A stretch of DNA of 64,000 bases from Pterobdella sp. o SKG-2022 (lineage: Eukaryota > Annelida > Clitellata > Hirudinida > Piscicolidae), in contig OZ038322.1 of assembly GCA_964035795.1 (NCBI GenBank), forward strand, positions 2,177,870 through 2,241,869. Direction: 5' to 3'. The notes beneath the pieces are model-generated. The model searched no databases. It saw only the letters and a list, made by a program, of their open reading frames with translations, and had not been told where the DNA came from. Shown here one piece after another: positions 21,101-31,834 of this stretch. Within the stretch, counting starts at the first letter, position 1. The number at the start of each line of letters is the position of its first letter. The position numbers were made by a program, and so were the translations under genes.

Positions 21101-22421
21101 AATTTCTTTGTTTATAAATGATAATTAACCAAAGTACCTCATGGAACTTGAGAGCATAAAGATAAAGGCCAGAGAAATCCTTTTTTAGATTGTCCAGCCA
21201 TTGATGGTATACTACCCGGTCTTGTTCGGGGTGTTTGTCATAAAAAATGTACACCTAAGATGAATTCAATAAGATTAATGCTACATATTATTTCATTTCT
21301 TAAGACTTAATCGGCTAAAACAATCAAATTGCTAAACAGTGTTGAGATGCCTTATCAGGGTGCATGGCTCGAATAGCGCTTGAAACAGCCAAGTAATTGT
21401 GGTACTCAAACCAATCTGAAGGTTTGAGATTGTGTTCATTGCTAGAACACCAGAAATAAAAGACTTCCGCAGGAACAAGATGGTTCTTCAAATAGTAATC
21501 AGAAGGTTTTGAATCTGTATCAAATTTTTCGTCTGCTTCTGGGTGGTTGTAGAACAGATCTGAGGCTTGCTTTCTGAAATAATTTCAATAACTGTATAAT
21601 AAAGTTTCTCTTCAAAAATTCGGACTGATTTTTGAAATAAACTTCTGAAATTTCAGACAGATGCGTCAACATATCAAAATAATCATTATCAAATATCAAT
21701 AAAGCAAAACATTAGACATTGTTCATTTAGAGTTTTTGAAAGATATGGTATCGGATGAAAGCTTTTTTTTCTTAATTACAGAAATTTTCAATATAAATAT
21801 ACTTATATTAAGTGGATTTCCCGAACTAGTGCCCCAATAAAAAAATTTTAGGAAACCTTAATATGCTTTTTTTGAGCATATTACGATGAAATTAAAGTTA
21901 TACACTGCGAAACTATGCTAATTAAAATACTCAGCTCTTCTAAGCTTTTGAGCACATAACAGTATCCACTGTGGATATAAAGGGTGCCTCTTATCTACTT
22001 GATTGCTTATATTGGGGCATCTTGAAAGTCAATTTTTTAATTGATGACGATTAGCTCAACTTAAAAGATTCAATTTGTATTTATGAAAACGAACTAGATT
22101 TTGAAAATAAATAGTGCTTACTTATTTAACTTGTAAGAAAAAATATATAACCCACTTAACGGCTCGGATAGACTTCAAACGATCGAACTGATCTTCAAAC
22201 TGCGAAAACTTAGGTCCATTAATGAATAAGGCTTTATCGAAATTCTTGCTGTTGAACAAAACCTCGTCGAACTTCTTATTTTCTCTTGCCGTTTTTCCAG
22301 TGTAACTTTGTTTTACAATGAAAATGAAACATAAAATGGACAAACTTATTAGTAGAATTCTAGTTCTTGATTGTAGGTTTTGCTTTAATTTGAGAATTTC
22401 TGTAATCCGCATTATGTGCAA
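18139..22421 (-). CDS. type II membrane glycosyltransferase, DxD (GT32-like), tandem-domain, ten exons, 675 aa
   Basis: Transfers sugar from a nucleotide-sugar donor, presumably in the Golgi. Exons (minus): 22421-22156, 21573-21351, 21254-21138, 21072-20565, 20501-20411, 20210-20105, 20040-19921, 19849-19658, 18608-18435, 18369-18139; frame is kept throughout (2028 nt). One hydrophobic anchor at residues 22-36 (ILLISLSILCFIFIV) after a short cytoplasmic tail. The C-terminal half shows NTLVPNIGHMIWLGG, KVYVHGDIEPGGDLW, SLMSDLIRVDLMIKYGGIYT and the DTD metal/sugar-nucleotide motif at 509-511, then HSFHWTHPNP. The N-terminal half repeats the pattern (KVYIFYDKHPEQD; SIRGLKLNVILSLLDVYGGI) but has GEN (232-234) at the DxD position. 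Intron 2 uses a GC donor (AAG|GCATCT). Poly(A) hexamer AATAAA on the minus strand at 18095-18090. The substrate is unknown. Confidence 0.85.
18896..19276 (-). other. open reading frame inside glycosyltransferase intron 8, unassigned
   Basis: A 126-codon frame with fairly normal composition (Lys/Gln-rich end, KWMQLKQRQKR) on the same strand as the host gene. It is not part of the reconstructed coding sequence, because exons 8 and 9 join in frame without it. It may be a repeat-derived relic. No family recognised. Confidence 0.3.
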
Positions 22422-23640
22422 AATTTTAACTTGTTATAAAATTTTATTTAGAACCATTCAATTTTCAATACGATCTTTTCCAATTTGACGATTTGAAATT
22501 GTTCAATAAGTTTTAGAATACTAAAAAATTTTTTGAAATAATGAACTGAAAGATTTTAAAAGTGCTATATTCACGTTTGCATTTATACATATTCTCATTC
22601 ATTATATGCTTTGTTCTTTAAGACGATTTCACCTTATACTAAATACAATGCAATATATTATTCGAATGGATTTTCTTGCTTACCAATTGTTTAGCTTGAA
22701 GACACGTCGACCAAAAATTATAAAAAGTAATAAAATGCTTGACTTCATGTCTGAATTCAATGAGGTACAAGCAAACACGAAATATTCACTCGATAATGTA
22801 AGAACATCTGAAAAAAGCTTCGGGTTTCTTTTTAAAATAAATAGTTCATGTTTGTTTTCTTCATACACTTGTGTATTGCAGCCTATTCTAATTCATTATA
22901 TATGATGGGGAGCTTTTTTGCACTGATTATTATCACTATGTCACATTGAAGATAGAAATATACTGTGAACTTTTTATAGATAAAAATACGGATGGTTGTT
23001 TTTGCCACTGTTTGTTTTTTTCATATATTTTGCAACTCTTGTCATTGCCCACAAGACTCACCTACCGCATGCTCTCCTTTTTTCATCAGCTTCCCCAATT
23101 TTGTCTTTCCTGTTTTTTCAAGAATCCTAAACTTTCTAGATATTTTTTATTTTACACTATAAGCAGTTCTGCTAGAATTATCGTGCATCTTTTCTGGTCT
23201 GTAGACTCTCGCAAATGAAAATGATGATTATGTATGCGAATACAGAGTATTAATAATGAGAAAGGCTTAAAATTTTTATTTCAACAATTTAGCTCATGTA
23301 CATTTTTTTCTCATTCAGTGACTTCATAATCAATTTTCAAAATACGCACACGCTCCACACAAACATGTTAAAGGTTAAAAAAGCATTTTAGAAGTAGTAT
23401 TTACTTTCAAAATATTAATAAAAAATAGCGAAACGAAAATCCAACCGGAAAATTTTAGCAGAAAAAAAGCAAATTAAAAAATCTGTTCCAAACTTGTTTC
23501 AATCCTCAGGGTTAAAGCGTTATGCATTCTATAGTAATCGTGAACTTCCACTCACGTTTTTCAGCCACAGTAAACTCAAATTTGCAAGCTATACATACAT
23601 ATAAGTAGTAGTGCATACATATATAGTAGTAGTGCCAGCA
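22422..23640. other. upstream region of the glycosyltransferase gene, no gene recognised
   Basis: Contains the presumed promoter of the minus-strand gene. Open frames at 22606-22905 and 22946-23218 lack motif or coherent composition and are treated as chance. Confidence 0.4.
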
Positions 23641-24540
23641 AGTGGTTTTCAAGTATTGCCATAACTTTGCATACAGTATCTGGCTCAAAAGTTGATTTTT
23701 AAACCCTCAAAAGACTCACACATCTTGCCACAATTGTGGCACATATGCACGACTTGCATTTATCACCAGTTTGCTGATGACATTACCATTTTCACAAGTT
23801 TTTTTCCCAGATCCTAATCCACTTTCCACAAATTATCTAGTTGTCTCTCCGGTCTAAACTCTTGGTTTTCTCACAGTCAACTGAAACCAAACCCTACTAA
23901 AAACGAGGTGATGCTTGTCGGAGCTCTTTTCTTTTAGCAGAACACAATTTCTCTTTAGTGGCAACTCTTGATGGCAACACACTTCCTTCATCTTCTAAGC
24001 TCAAAATTATAGATGTCACTTGAACTTCGCCTTAGTTCATTTCTCAAATAATCCAATCTTCCAACTTCCATATTCAAGGGATGAAACAAGTACGTAAATT
24101 CATACCTCTTGCCACTGCTCTCATTATCTCACTATTTCTATCCAGATAGACTAATTCTAGTCTCTCCTCTATGGACAGCCAAACTATCTCTTGCGCAAGC
24201 TTCAATCCCTCCAAAACAGTGCTGCCAAAACAATTCTCCAAGCTGATTACTTTAGCTCTTTCAGTAAGTGTCTTGATCGTTTGCACTGGTTACCAGTTTT
24301 CCAAAAATGCAAGTTTCAATTTCTTTGGCTCATTGCCTGCCTTCTTAAACATAAATAATCTGCCTATCTTTTTGACCTTTTGTTTATTAGGCACATCAAT
24401 CAACCACTCAGATCTTTGTACTCTGGTTTCCAGATTCATCAACCTGTCTTTTTAAGATTTTTGTAAGTCGCCCTTTTTCTCACTATGCCCCCAGGTCTGT
24501 GGAATTCTTCCCAATAGAAGTTTAGGCTTACTATAGTAAG
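23640..24540 (+). mobile_element. CR1-like LINE, 3' half, decayed
   Basis: Plus-strand frames read QFADDITIFTSF-like sequence near 23768-23800, then [40 protein letters not shown] and LRSLYSGFQIHQP. These align one-to-one with the minus-strand element at 60.9-61.56 kb ([36 protein letters not shown]). The frame is interrupted repeatedly. Confidence 0.75.
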
Positions 24541-24544
24541 TATA

Positions 24545-25668
24545 ATTCTTGAACGAATTGTTCTTCCAAGAACTTTCGTCTGCCTTTGATTTAATAGATC
24601 ATCAAATACTAATCAAAAAAGTAAACGAATCATTTTGCTTGAATGACCTTCAACAGATCATTCAACGTCAAATGCCCCAAAATAGAATCAGCACCAAACG
24701 TTTACTCTACTGGAGTACCACAAGGTTCTGTTCTTAGACCGCTTTTGTTCTTATACACAGCTGACTTGGAAGAGACTGCAGCTTTTCACAATTTGAGAAT
24801 TCATCAATATGCCGACAATATTCAATTATACGGGCATTGCTCATTTGATGCATCAATGGACTTGCAAGAAAGAATGTCAAAGTGTATTGATGAAATTGCA
24901 GCTTAGATGAAAGCCAACCAAATGAAACTCAACAGTAAAAAAACTGAAGTCATTTGGTTCTCAACATATAGAAGCATATGCAAACTGCCAACTCAACCAG
25001 TTCGTGTGTTAAATGATCATATAATTCCTTCTGATTCAGTTAAAAATCTTGGTGTCTGTTTCGATAAAGATCTAAGCATGAAGACTCGCATAAACAAATT
25101 ATTGCAAATGTCATTTGCATCATTGAGGAATATGAGAAGCATTAAAAACTACCTGAACCAAAAGTCTCTCAAAACACTTTTATCAGCCTTGATATTGAGT
25201 CGCATTGATTATGGAAACATTGTACTAATGGGATTACCCAAGTTACAAACCTAAAAAATCCAGTCCATAATTAACACGACAGCCAGACTAATATCAGAAA
25301 CTAGAAAGTTTGATCACATAACTCCTGTCTTAAAAGACCTACACTGGCTTAAAATTGAAGAAAGAATTCAATACAAGATGATACTAAAAGTGCATAAATG
25401 TCTCAAAATGGAAAGCTCTTCTTATCTTTCATCGAAATTATCAACTGTGTCTTCATTGCCTGAAAGAAAAAGACTCAGATCATCGAACACAATGAACATA
25501 GCAAGAGTGAGAGCTAACACCATTTTGGGGAACAGAAGATTTGAAGTTGCTGCACCAATTCTTTGGAACAATTTACCAAATCACCTCAAAACCATAATCT
25601 CCACAACAACTTTTTCTAGGGGCTTAAAAACCCACCTCATAATTAAGTCTTATAATCTTAAAACATAA
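24545..25668 (+). mobile_element. CR1-type LINE, 3' half of the RT with intact C-terminus
   Basis: Order: [26 protein letters not shown], catalytic box YADN (last Asp lost, so inactive), MKANQMKLNSKKTEVIWF, LGVCFDKDLSMKTRIN, LILSRIDYGN, VLKDLHWLKI, RRFEVAAPILWNNLPNHLK and a natural stop at 25666-25668. In-frame stops at 24904 and 25252 and a frameshift near 24640. It is the same family as the element at 3.2-4.9 kb. The 3' end runs directly into the (TTTG)n array. Confidence 0.87.
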
Positions 25669-25718
25669 TTTTAGATTTTTTTTCTTTCAAGTATTTTTTT
25701 TTTCAGAAAATCAAATTA

Positions 25719-26092
25719 GTTTGTTTGTTTGTTTGTTTGTTTGTTTGTTTGTTTGTTTGTTTGTTTGTTTGTTTGTTTGTTTGTTTGTTTGTTTGTTTGT
25801 TTGTTTGTTTGTTTGTTTGTTTGTTTGTTTGTTTGTTTGTTTGTTTGTTTGTTTGTTTGTTTGTTTGTTTGTTTGTTTGTTTGTTTGTTTGTTTGTTTGT
25901 TTGTTTGTTTGTTTGTTTGTTTGTTTGTTTGTTTGTTTGTTTGTTTGTTTGTTTGTTTGTTTGTTTGTTTGTTTGTTTGTTTGTTTGTTTGTTTGTTTGT
26001 TTGTTTGTTTGTTTGTTTGTTTGTTTGTTTGTTTGTTTGTTTGTTTGTTTGTTTGTTTGTTTGTTTGTTTGTTTGTTTGTTTGTTTGTTTGT
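25719..26092 (+). repeat. perfect (TTTG)n microsatellite, about 93 units
   Basis: About 374 bp of uninterrupted TTTG. It begins about 50 bp after the stop codon of the CR1 element, where CR1/L2 elements normally carry a short tandem 3' tail. The open frames it creates in several frames (poly-FVCL, poly-QTNK) are artefacts. Confidence 0.98.
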
Positions 26093-26159
26093 ATAAGGTT
26101 TTTTTCACTGAATAATAGGATTGAAGCAAAAAAGATCAATCATATGTTTGTCAAAAAAA

Positions 26160-26605
26160 AAAAACAGTATTTACAGTGTGTTATAACGAAATTTTTTTTA
26201 ATTATGGGGTTGTGTTGTAATGTAGTTTTGTGTTATGGGGTTGTTATGTATAGTTATGTGTATTGGTATTTAATAAATTTTAGTTTGGTTTTTTTAACAA
26301 TCTTTATAATTGGTCTGTTCTGCTTCAATCTTATTGGTCAGAGAAAAAAACATTATGCTTTCTATAGTAATAAGCGACAAGCACTTAACGCTTACTATAA
26401 TAATGTTTTTTCCCTAAGTTCACTTGAGACAAAAGCCCGGGATTTTTGTCAGAAAAAAATACAGTGACGTTTATAGTGTGTTAATATGTTGTTATGTGTT
26501 ATGGGGTTTTCATGTGTTGTGTTATTTAATAAATGTTAGTGTAGTATTTTCACTATCGGGTAGAAAAACAAGCACTTGACGCTTCTGCTACAAATATTTA
26601 ATAGC
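26160..26605 (+). repeat. two diverged direct copies of an unclassified repeat
   Basis: Copy 1 (about 26160-26400) and copy 2 (about 26460-26600) share ACAGTG-GTT-TA, GTGTTATGGGGTT, ATTTAATAAAT-TTAGT and the end block AAGCACTTAACGCTT / AAGCACTTGACGCTT. Neither encodes protein. It may be a SINE-like or satellite-like repeat. Confidence 0.5.
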
Positions 26606-26779
26606 TTTATCCGCGGGCCAATAGTTAATGAACCAATCATAGAATTTCTAAAAAATTGTGAAAGTACTGAAATAATCAATTTTTTTACATTTTTATCTCA
26701 ATAAAACTAATTTTTTTGTTATTTGAAAAAAATATCTATTTCATTTCAAAGAAATAAGTTAAGAAAACTGATTTGAATA

Positions 26780-28410
26780 CACTTGATCGACAGAGCTAGC
26801 CTGACCACCAATTGTGGCATCGTCCAAGTACCAAATGTCAACTCCGATGACACGTCCTTGATAATTTTGTCAACGGCCAACGCGAAAAGTGCTGGGCTCA
26901 GAGGGTCACCCCTTGAAAAAGGAATGCGGTGTTCACCAGCAAGAGTGGACGGATTGGAGTAGGCTTTGTTAACTAAAAAGTACAAGAACGGGTAACGAGT
27001 GGCTATCTCGCCAATGAACGTTTTACGGTCGATAGAATTGAAGGCATTAAAAATATCGAGTTTCAAAAGCCCCTTAGGTTCAACTGAGTGGTTAATAAAT
27101 GATCGAGTAGCATGGACGGCTGACTCACATCGCAAACGAACGCCGACGCCCAACCGACAAGGTAACAAATACTCTCTGAGCGAGTTCCTGACTGAATGCA
27201 GAGATAATTTGGAAAACAAACGACGAAAGGTGTTTCCAACGGCTATAGGGCGTTTACCACCACCTTTCTTTTGAAGGGTGTACAGATGGGCACCAAAGAA
27301 CAAGTGCCTGATAGGATCCGGGATTTTAGTTGATGAAACGAAAGAAGCAAATCGAGAGATGGACCTATAAACCGAATTCGCACTGGCTCCCAGGAAGGGA
27401 GATATTATGTCCTTCAAATGCTGAGGGCGAAGTAAATCAGGTCCAGAACCCGAACCGTTAGGGAAAGAGAGGATCGCTTTCCTAACCGAAGACTCTGTCA
27501 TAACTGGTTTTGTAGGAATTTGGTCGGGATTAATATCCAAAACTGGGTCACCCAAGGGATGTATGGATCTAAGGGAGGAAACCGTTTCCGGGACCATTGG
27601 AGCAAAGACATTGTCGGAGAAAAAGAGGCGGACCACGGCCTTCATGTCGAAGTCATTGGATTTAGAAGAAACCATTCGTTTCAAAGGTGGAATTGAGCTT
27701 TTAGACGAAAAATTTGACTTTGGGGGTCTCGTACTTATGTCCGGGAAATCTGATAACGACATGAAATTAGAAATATTGAGCTTTACTGAAGCTGAAGAAG
27801 AATTGGATACGCTACCAGGAGACGGGTGGTGAAGAACCACTTCTGCGAAAGCCAATAAACGTTGCCATGAGATAATGTCATCGGAAGACAAAACTGACTC
27901 AATTAATTGGACTAATGAGTCTGCGAAAACCACTCTTGCTTCTTTGCGAATACGACGAATAATGAATGACTTAAGTTTCAAGTCTTGCAAATACTTGGAG
28001 AATGCTTCGCCGGAGAGATGATGATCAATTTGAACAGATTCCGGGATATGGTCGATACCTGAGCAATGGGGACAGAACCAATTACTTCCAATTAGAAACG
28101 CCTGTACACGAGACAATTTAACGCACTTAAGATGAAAAAATGAAACGCATTTTCTACATTTGACTACAGCTAGTCTCTTATGTAGCTTGCAAGAACTGCA
28201 TGTAAATGAATAAAGCAGATTAGATAAATGAGATTGACTGGAAGAAACGTTTTCGGGTTGTGACGAATGGGGAACTGGAGAAATTGACAAATTAGAGATG
28301 GGCACATTGCTGTCAAGAAGAGAAGGAGGCTGACTAGAGGGGTGAAGGGCAGACGACACGCCAATGGCTTCCACACTATAACAAGCAATAAAAATGAAGA
28401 CAAGCCACAA
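26780..28410 (-). mobile_element. LINE with N-terminal PHD-type zinc finger and reverse transcriptase, truncated
   Basis: A 554-codon minus-strand frame. Around residues 69-115 it has a Cys4-His-Cys3 finger (FTCSSC, VKCRKC, FFHLKC, WFCPHC), as in PHD fingers. The RT follows: GSGPDLLRPQHLK, KKGGGKRPIAVGNTFRRL, GLLKLDIFNAFNSIDR and SRGDPLSPALFALAVD. The catalytic WYLDDATIGG is present but in another frame (about 26840-26815), so one small indel breaks the ORF, and a stop follows shortly. The matching C-terminal domain of this class lies separately at 55.3 kb. Clade uncertain. The true start is unclear because the hydrophobic N-terminus is atypical. Confidence 0.85.
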
Positions 28411-28639
28411 TAAAAAATGGACAGTTTGAAATAAATTTATAGCTAAGTAGAGAAACTTTCAATTTCGAAGATTTAAACTTATATTAATAATAATATTCAC
28501 TGACAGAAATTGTTGAAAATATTTTTTTGAACTGACAGTATGCAGTAAATCATTGTTGTTATATCGTAATTTCATTAGATTAATAAATCAATTACTTTAT
28601 GTTCAGATTGAATTTGGCAGTTTTTTATTATAAATTGAA

Positions 28640-28700
28640 GATTAAGCTGAGCGATTGTACGATTCTTTTTTTGACCTATATTTATAAACGCCCATTTACG
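28640..28700. repeat. inverted repeat, left partner of 31275-31325
   Basis: CATTTACGGAGCCTTTACGC then ACATCTCGACAAA (about 28692-28724) is the reverse complement, with three mismatches, of TTTGTCGAGATGTTCGTGAA then GGCTCCGTAAATG at 31287-31319. The surrounding sequence is AT-rich. Confidence 0.6.
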
Positions 28701-28729
28701 GAGCCTTTACGCACATCTCGACAAAATCG

Positions 28730-29240
28730 CAATGAATTTGGTTGATAAAAATTGAAATCGAGTTTTCAAATAATTGAATTATTTTTAATTATTCGAGTAT
28801 ATTAATGCATTATTTAATTTTTTTTTGATGTTAATAAATAGTCTTCTTTATTTGCGTCTACTAAATGAAGAGCACACGTAAAGCTTAAAATTATACCAAA
28901 AATTTCTGTGGAAAAATGATTGAACTGAATTATTTGAAACTTACGAGGTTTATTATCTTTAAGATTCGTTGTAAATATTACTTTTTGAAAATAAAATTTT
29001 AAAAATTGCAGGCATTTTTGGGAAGTTAAACTCAAAAATTTTTTAAATATTTAATGGAAATGAGTTGTAATTTTTTATAAGTTTAACTATAACATGGAAC
29101 ATTATGAAAATACAGTGATGAAAATAAATTATTCAATATGAAAATCAAACTATGGAAAAATTATTCAAGAATATTGAAATCATTGAAAGTCTTCAGAGAT
29201 AAATGATAATGAAATTCATTTGAATAATTTAATTAGTAAC
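28730..29240. other. AT-rich intergenic DNA, nothing recognised
   Basis: No coding, RNA or repeat signal beyond short A/T runs. A 73-codon minus frame (29035-28814) is treated as chance. Confidence 0.5.
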
Positions 29241-29249
29241 ATCATCAGT

Positions 29250-30115
29250 TATTTTGCCATTGGCAGATTCCTCAAACTAGGTGTTTCAATCTTCTTTCAT
29301 TTTCAGCCTTTCTCTTTCATCATGTCATCCAGCATTTCTCTCCTTATTCTGCCTTTTGGTCATTTTCATTCCACCCATCCTTTTGAGGTGGCTCTCAGCT
29401 GATTTTCATAATGCAAGATATTGCCTATCCATCTGGATTTTCTTTTCATGTGCCATCAATCCTCTGCTTTCATTAAGCCAGCTAAAGACTTCTTAATTGG
29501 TCATTTTGTCACTCATTCCCATCACTTCCAACCTTGTCCTGTTTGAAATGAAAGTCAATTTTTAAGGCGCCAAATCACCCCAGTTCAAAACATTATGAGA
29601 TTAAAAACAATGGTAATGTCTAGAATAAGCATAGACGTTGGAATTAAACTATAAAATAAGAATATAATGGCATAAAACAGGATTTTATATATTTGTTAAG
29701 TACTGAAGTGGCAAAATTGAAAAGGTTCAATTATATTCCAAATTTAAAGGCAGTCTTAAATAAATGATTTTAAGTTTTTTAAAAGTAGTGATATTATCTG
29801 CCTTGCGAATAGTCTACTTTTTTGCTTTATACAGCAGCACACTTTCCATCAGTCTTGACTAGCTTTTTCTTGGTTGCTTGTCTGAGTCCAACTGTTAAGA
29901 TTAGTTTTAGGTGGGTAACTACATTTCAAGCTATCCCAACCCATACTCTTGTTTTTTTCAGTGTAACCACTTTCTGAAAGATAGTTCCCCATGTAATTTT
30001 TCAGCTTGCTCAGGTGCAACTCCATCCAGGGTTATACTAAGCATGCCAGGTTTTCTTCCAATCTTCATGTTCTTGGTTTTTTGGCTATTCAGCATATAAA
30101 CAAAAATTATAATGT
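29250..30115 (-). mobile_element. decayed RTE LINE 3' segment
   Basis: Minus-strand reading at 30040-29940 gives LDGVAPEQ-like and GTIFQKVVTL-like segments in shifting frames, matching the DGV-LEQV-KF-YLG block that follows the RT in RTE elements. The 29250-29450 part resembles the terminal tail. Heavily broken, so boundaries are approximate. Confidence 0.45.
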
Positions 30116-30119
30116 TGAC

Positions 30120-31270
30120 TTGATGAAGCCACTATTTTCGCATTTTCAAACACTGAATTAGTTTATTTTGCTTGCACAATGGTGTTGATGGCCAGAGAAT
30201 TGTTGGTGCATAGAGGGATGAGACAGATCTCAAGTTGGTTGAGTCATACAATGCCCTGCATAATTTTAATAGCTCCATGATCTTTTTATTATTTAGTAAA
30301 TATCTTTAATATTAATGGAAACAAAAACATTAAATAAAGAATGACAACTGATACCAAATCCTCTCATCCAGAGGTGTTACTCAAGGCTTGAGTTTGTGGT
30401 TAAAAGATTAGCTTCAAAAATATTAAATTTTTAGAAAATTAAGTCAAATCCCTCATGTAGCAGTATTTTTGTAAATAAATATGCGCATACGGGTTTTTTC
30501 GTGTTCATTATCTGTAATATGAAAAATTGGAAGATTTTTTTAATAGAAATTAGTTTATCTGAATTTTTTTGATTAGCAATTACACGCGGTAATCATAAAA
30601 AAGTTTGCCATGGGATCAACGGTGAAAATTTTGAGCCTCTCAACAAATTTTTTCGCTTTTGAATTCGTTTCTTTTAAAACACTTCAATATTTATCACATA
30701 ACAATATTTCAATTAAAAAACTTGCGTTTGTATTCTCAAATTTTTTTCCTATGACAGAAAACAATTATCTGTAATATTGAAAGTAGAAATATATTAATGA
30801 GTGCAAATATATTTGATAATGCATGATTATATATGATAGCATCCATTAAACAGGATCGCGGAAGTTTAAACCATTTACGAACATTTTATGAACAATCATA
30901 GAATCAAGAATCTTTGACCAATAATTTGTTGAATAAAACGAAATTTTCAAAAAATATTGTTTACAAAAGTAAAACGAAATTTGTTCTAAACGCAAGTCAC
31001 AAAACCAAGCGTTTATAAAAATCGTGTGCAAATTTAGTTGTGAAGGCTGTAAATGTAAACGGTTAAAACTTCAGCAGTCCCATTAAATAGTCTGAAAAGC
31101 ATGACTAAACCGCGAACTATAGAATTTCAAACTTTCTTTACGTGTACGGTTCATTAAGACATATAATAAAATTATTTACTAACAACAGAAATTTTTTAAA
31201 ATAAATAATTATACATAATTTATTGAAATTAATTAAATTTCTAGATTTTTTTTTCATCAACCAATCAAAT
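30120..31270. other. AT-rich intergenic DNA, nothing recognised
   Basis: Short chance frames only. Confidence 0.5.
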
Positions 31271-31274
31271 ACAT

Positions 31275-31370
31275 TTTTGTGAGTTTGTCGAGATGTTCGT
31301 GAAGGCTCCGTAAATGAGCTTTACGCCGCGTGGCAGCTTCGCTTAAAGCGCGGAGGTTAGTATCGAGCAT
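31275..31370. promoter_or_regulatory. inverted-repeat partner plus small GC-rich patch upstream of PIGP
   Basis: Carries TTTGTCGAGATGTTCGTGAA then GGCTCCGTAAATG, the reverse complement of the block at 28.7 kb, followed by GCCGCGTGGCAGCTTCGCTT then AAAGCGCGGAGG, the most GC-rich patch nearby. It lies about 500 bp before the PIGP start codon. It could be a promoter element or one end of a decayed transposon; the sequence alone does not decide. Confidence 0.35.
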
Positions 31371-31834
31371 AGAACAATTTAAATTTTGAATTATTATTAT
31401 ACTATTAAATACAGGATAATCAACACTAATAAAACACGATGAGAAACACTCGATATTGAATCACGTTGTTTAACACGTCAAATTTTTTATTTCATGGCCG
31501 TAACAACTCGTTTCATATAATTTTGAAAAGTTTCTCATGAAACAGCTTAATGACGTTGCTTATCCATTAAAAGAAAGGAGGCTAATTCCATTTGTGTAGC
31601 TACTCGCCAAAGTGGTTATTACCCTGTGTTTCATTTAGCAAGAAAGTTGAATTAGGTAGTTTAAAGTTCCGTTTAGTCTAAGTTGAGTATTTTTTGTAGA
31701 AGGTTTGAAAAGCTTTTGGAAACTAGAGATTTAGTTTAGTCAATTATTGCACTCCAATTTAAATTATTGTATGCACATACAAAATTATTGTTTATTCCCT
31801 CAAGTTCTTTTGAAAAAAACTGAGAATTGTGATA

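Noticed and set aside
22606..22905. 99-codon open frame upstream of the glycosyltransferase
   Set aside because: No recognisable domain, and it overlaps another frame on the opposite strand; chance is likelier.
25719..26092. Possible CRISPR-like array
   Set aside because: A uniform 4-bp repeat without spacers, in an animal genome; it is a microsatellite. The 21-bp array at 62.6 kb likewise has no spacers.
25711..26467. Long open frames of poly-FVCL (plus) and poly-QTNK (minus)
   Set aside because: They are translations of the perfect TTTG array in several frames at once; no coding gene is implied.
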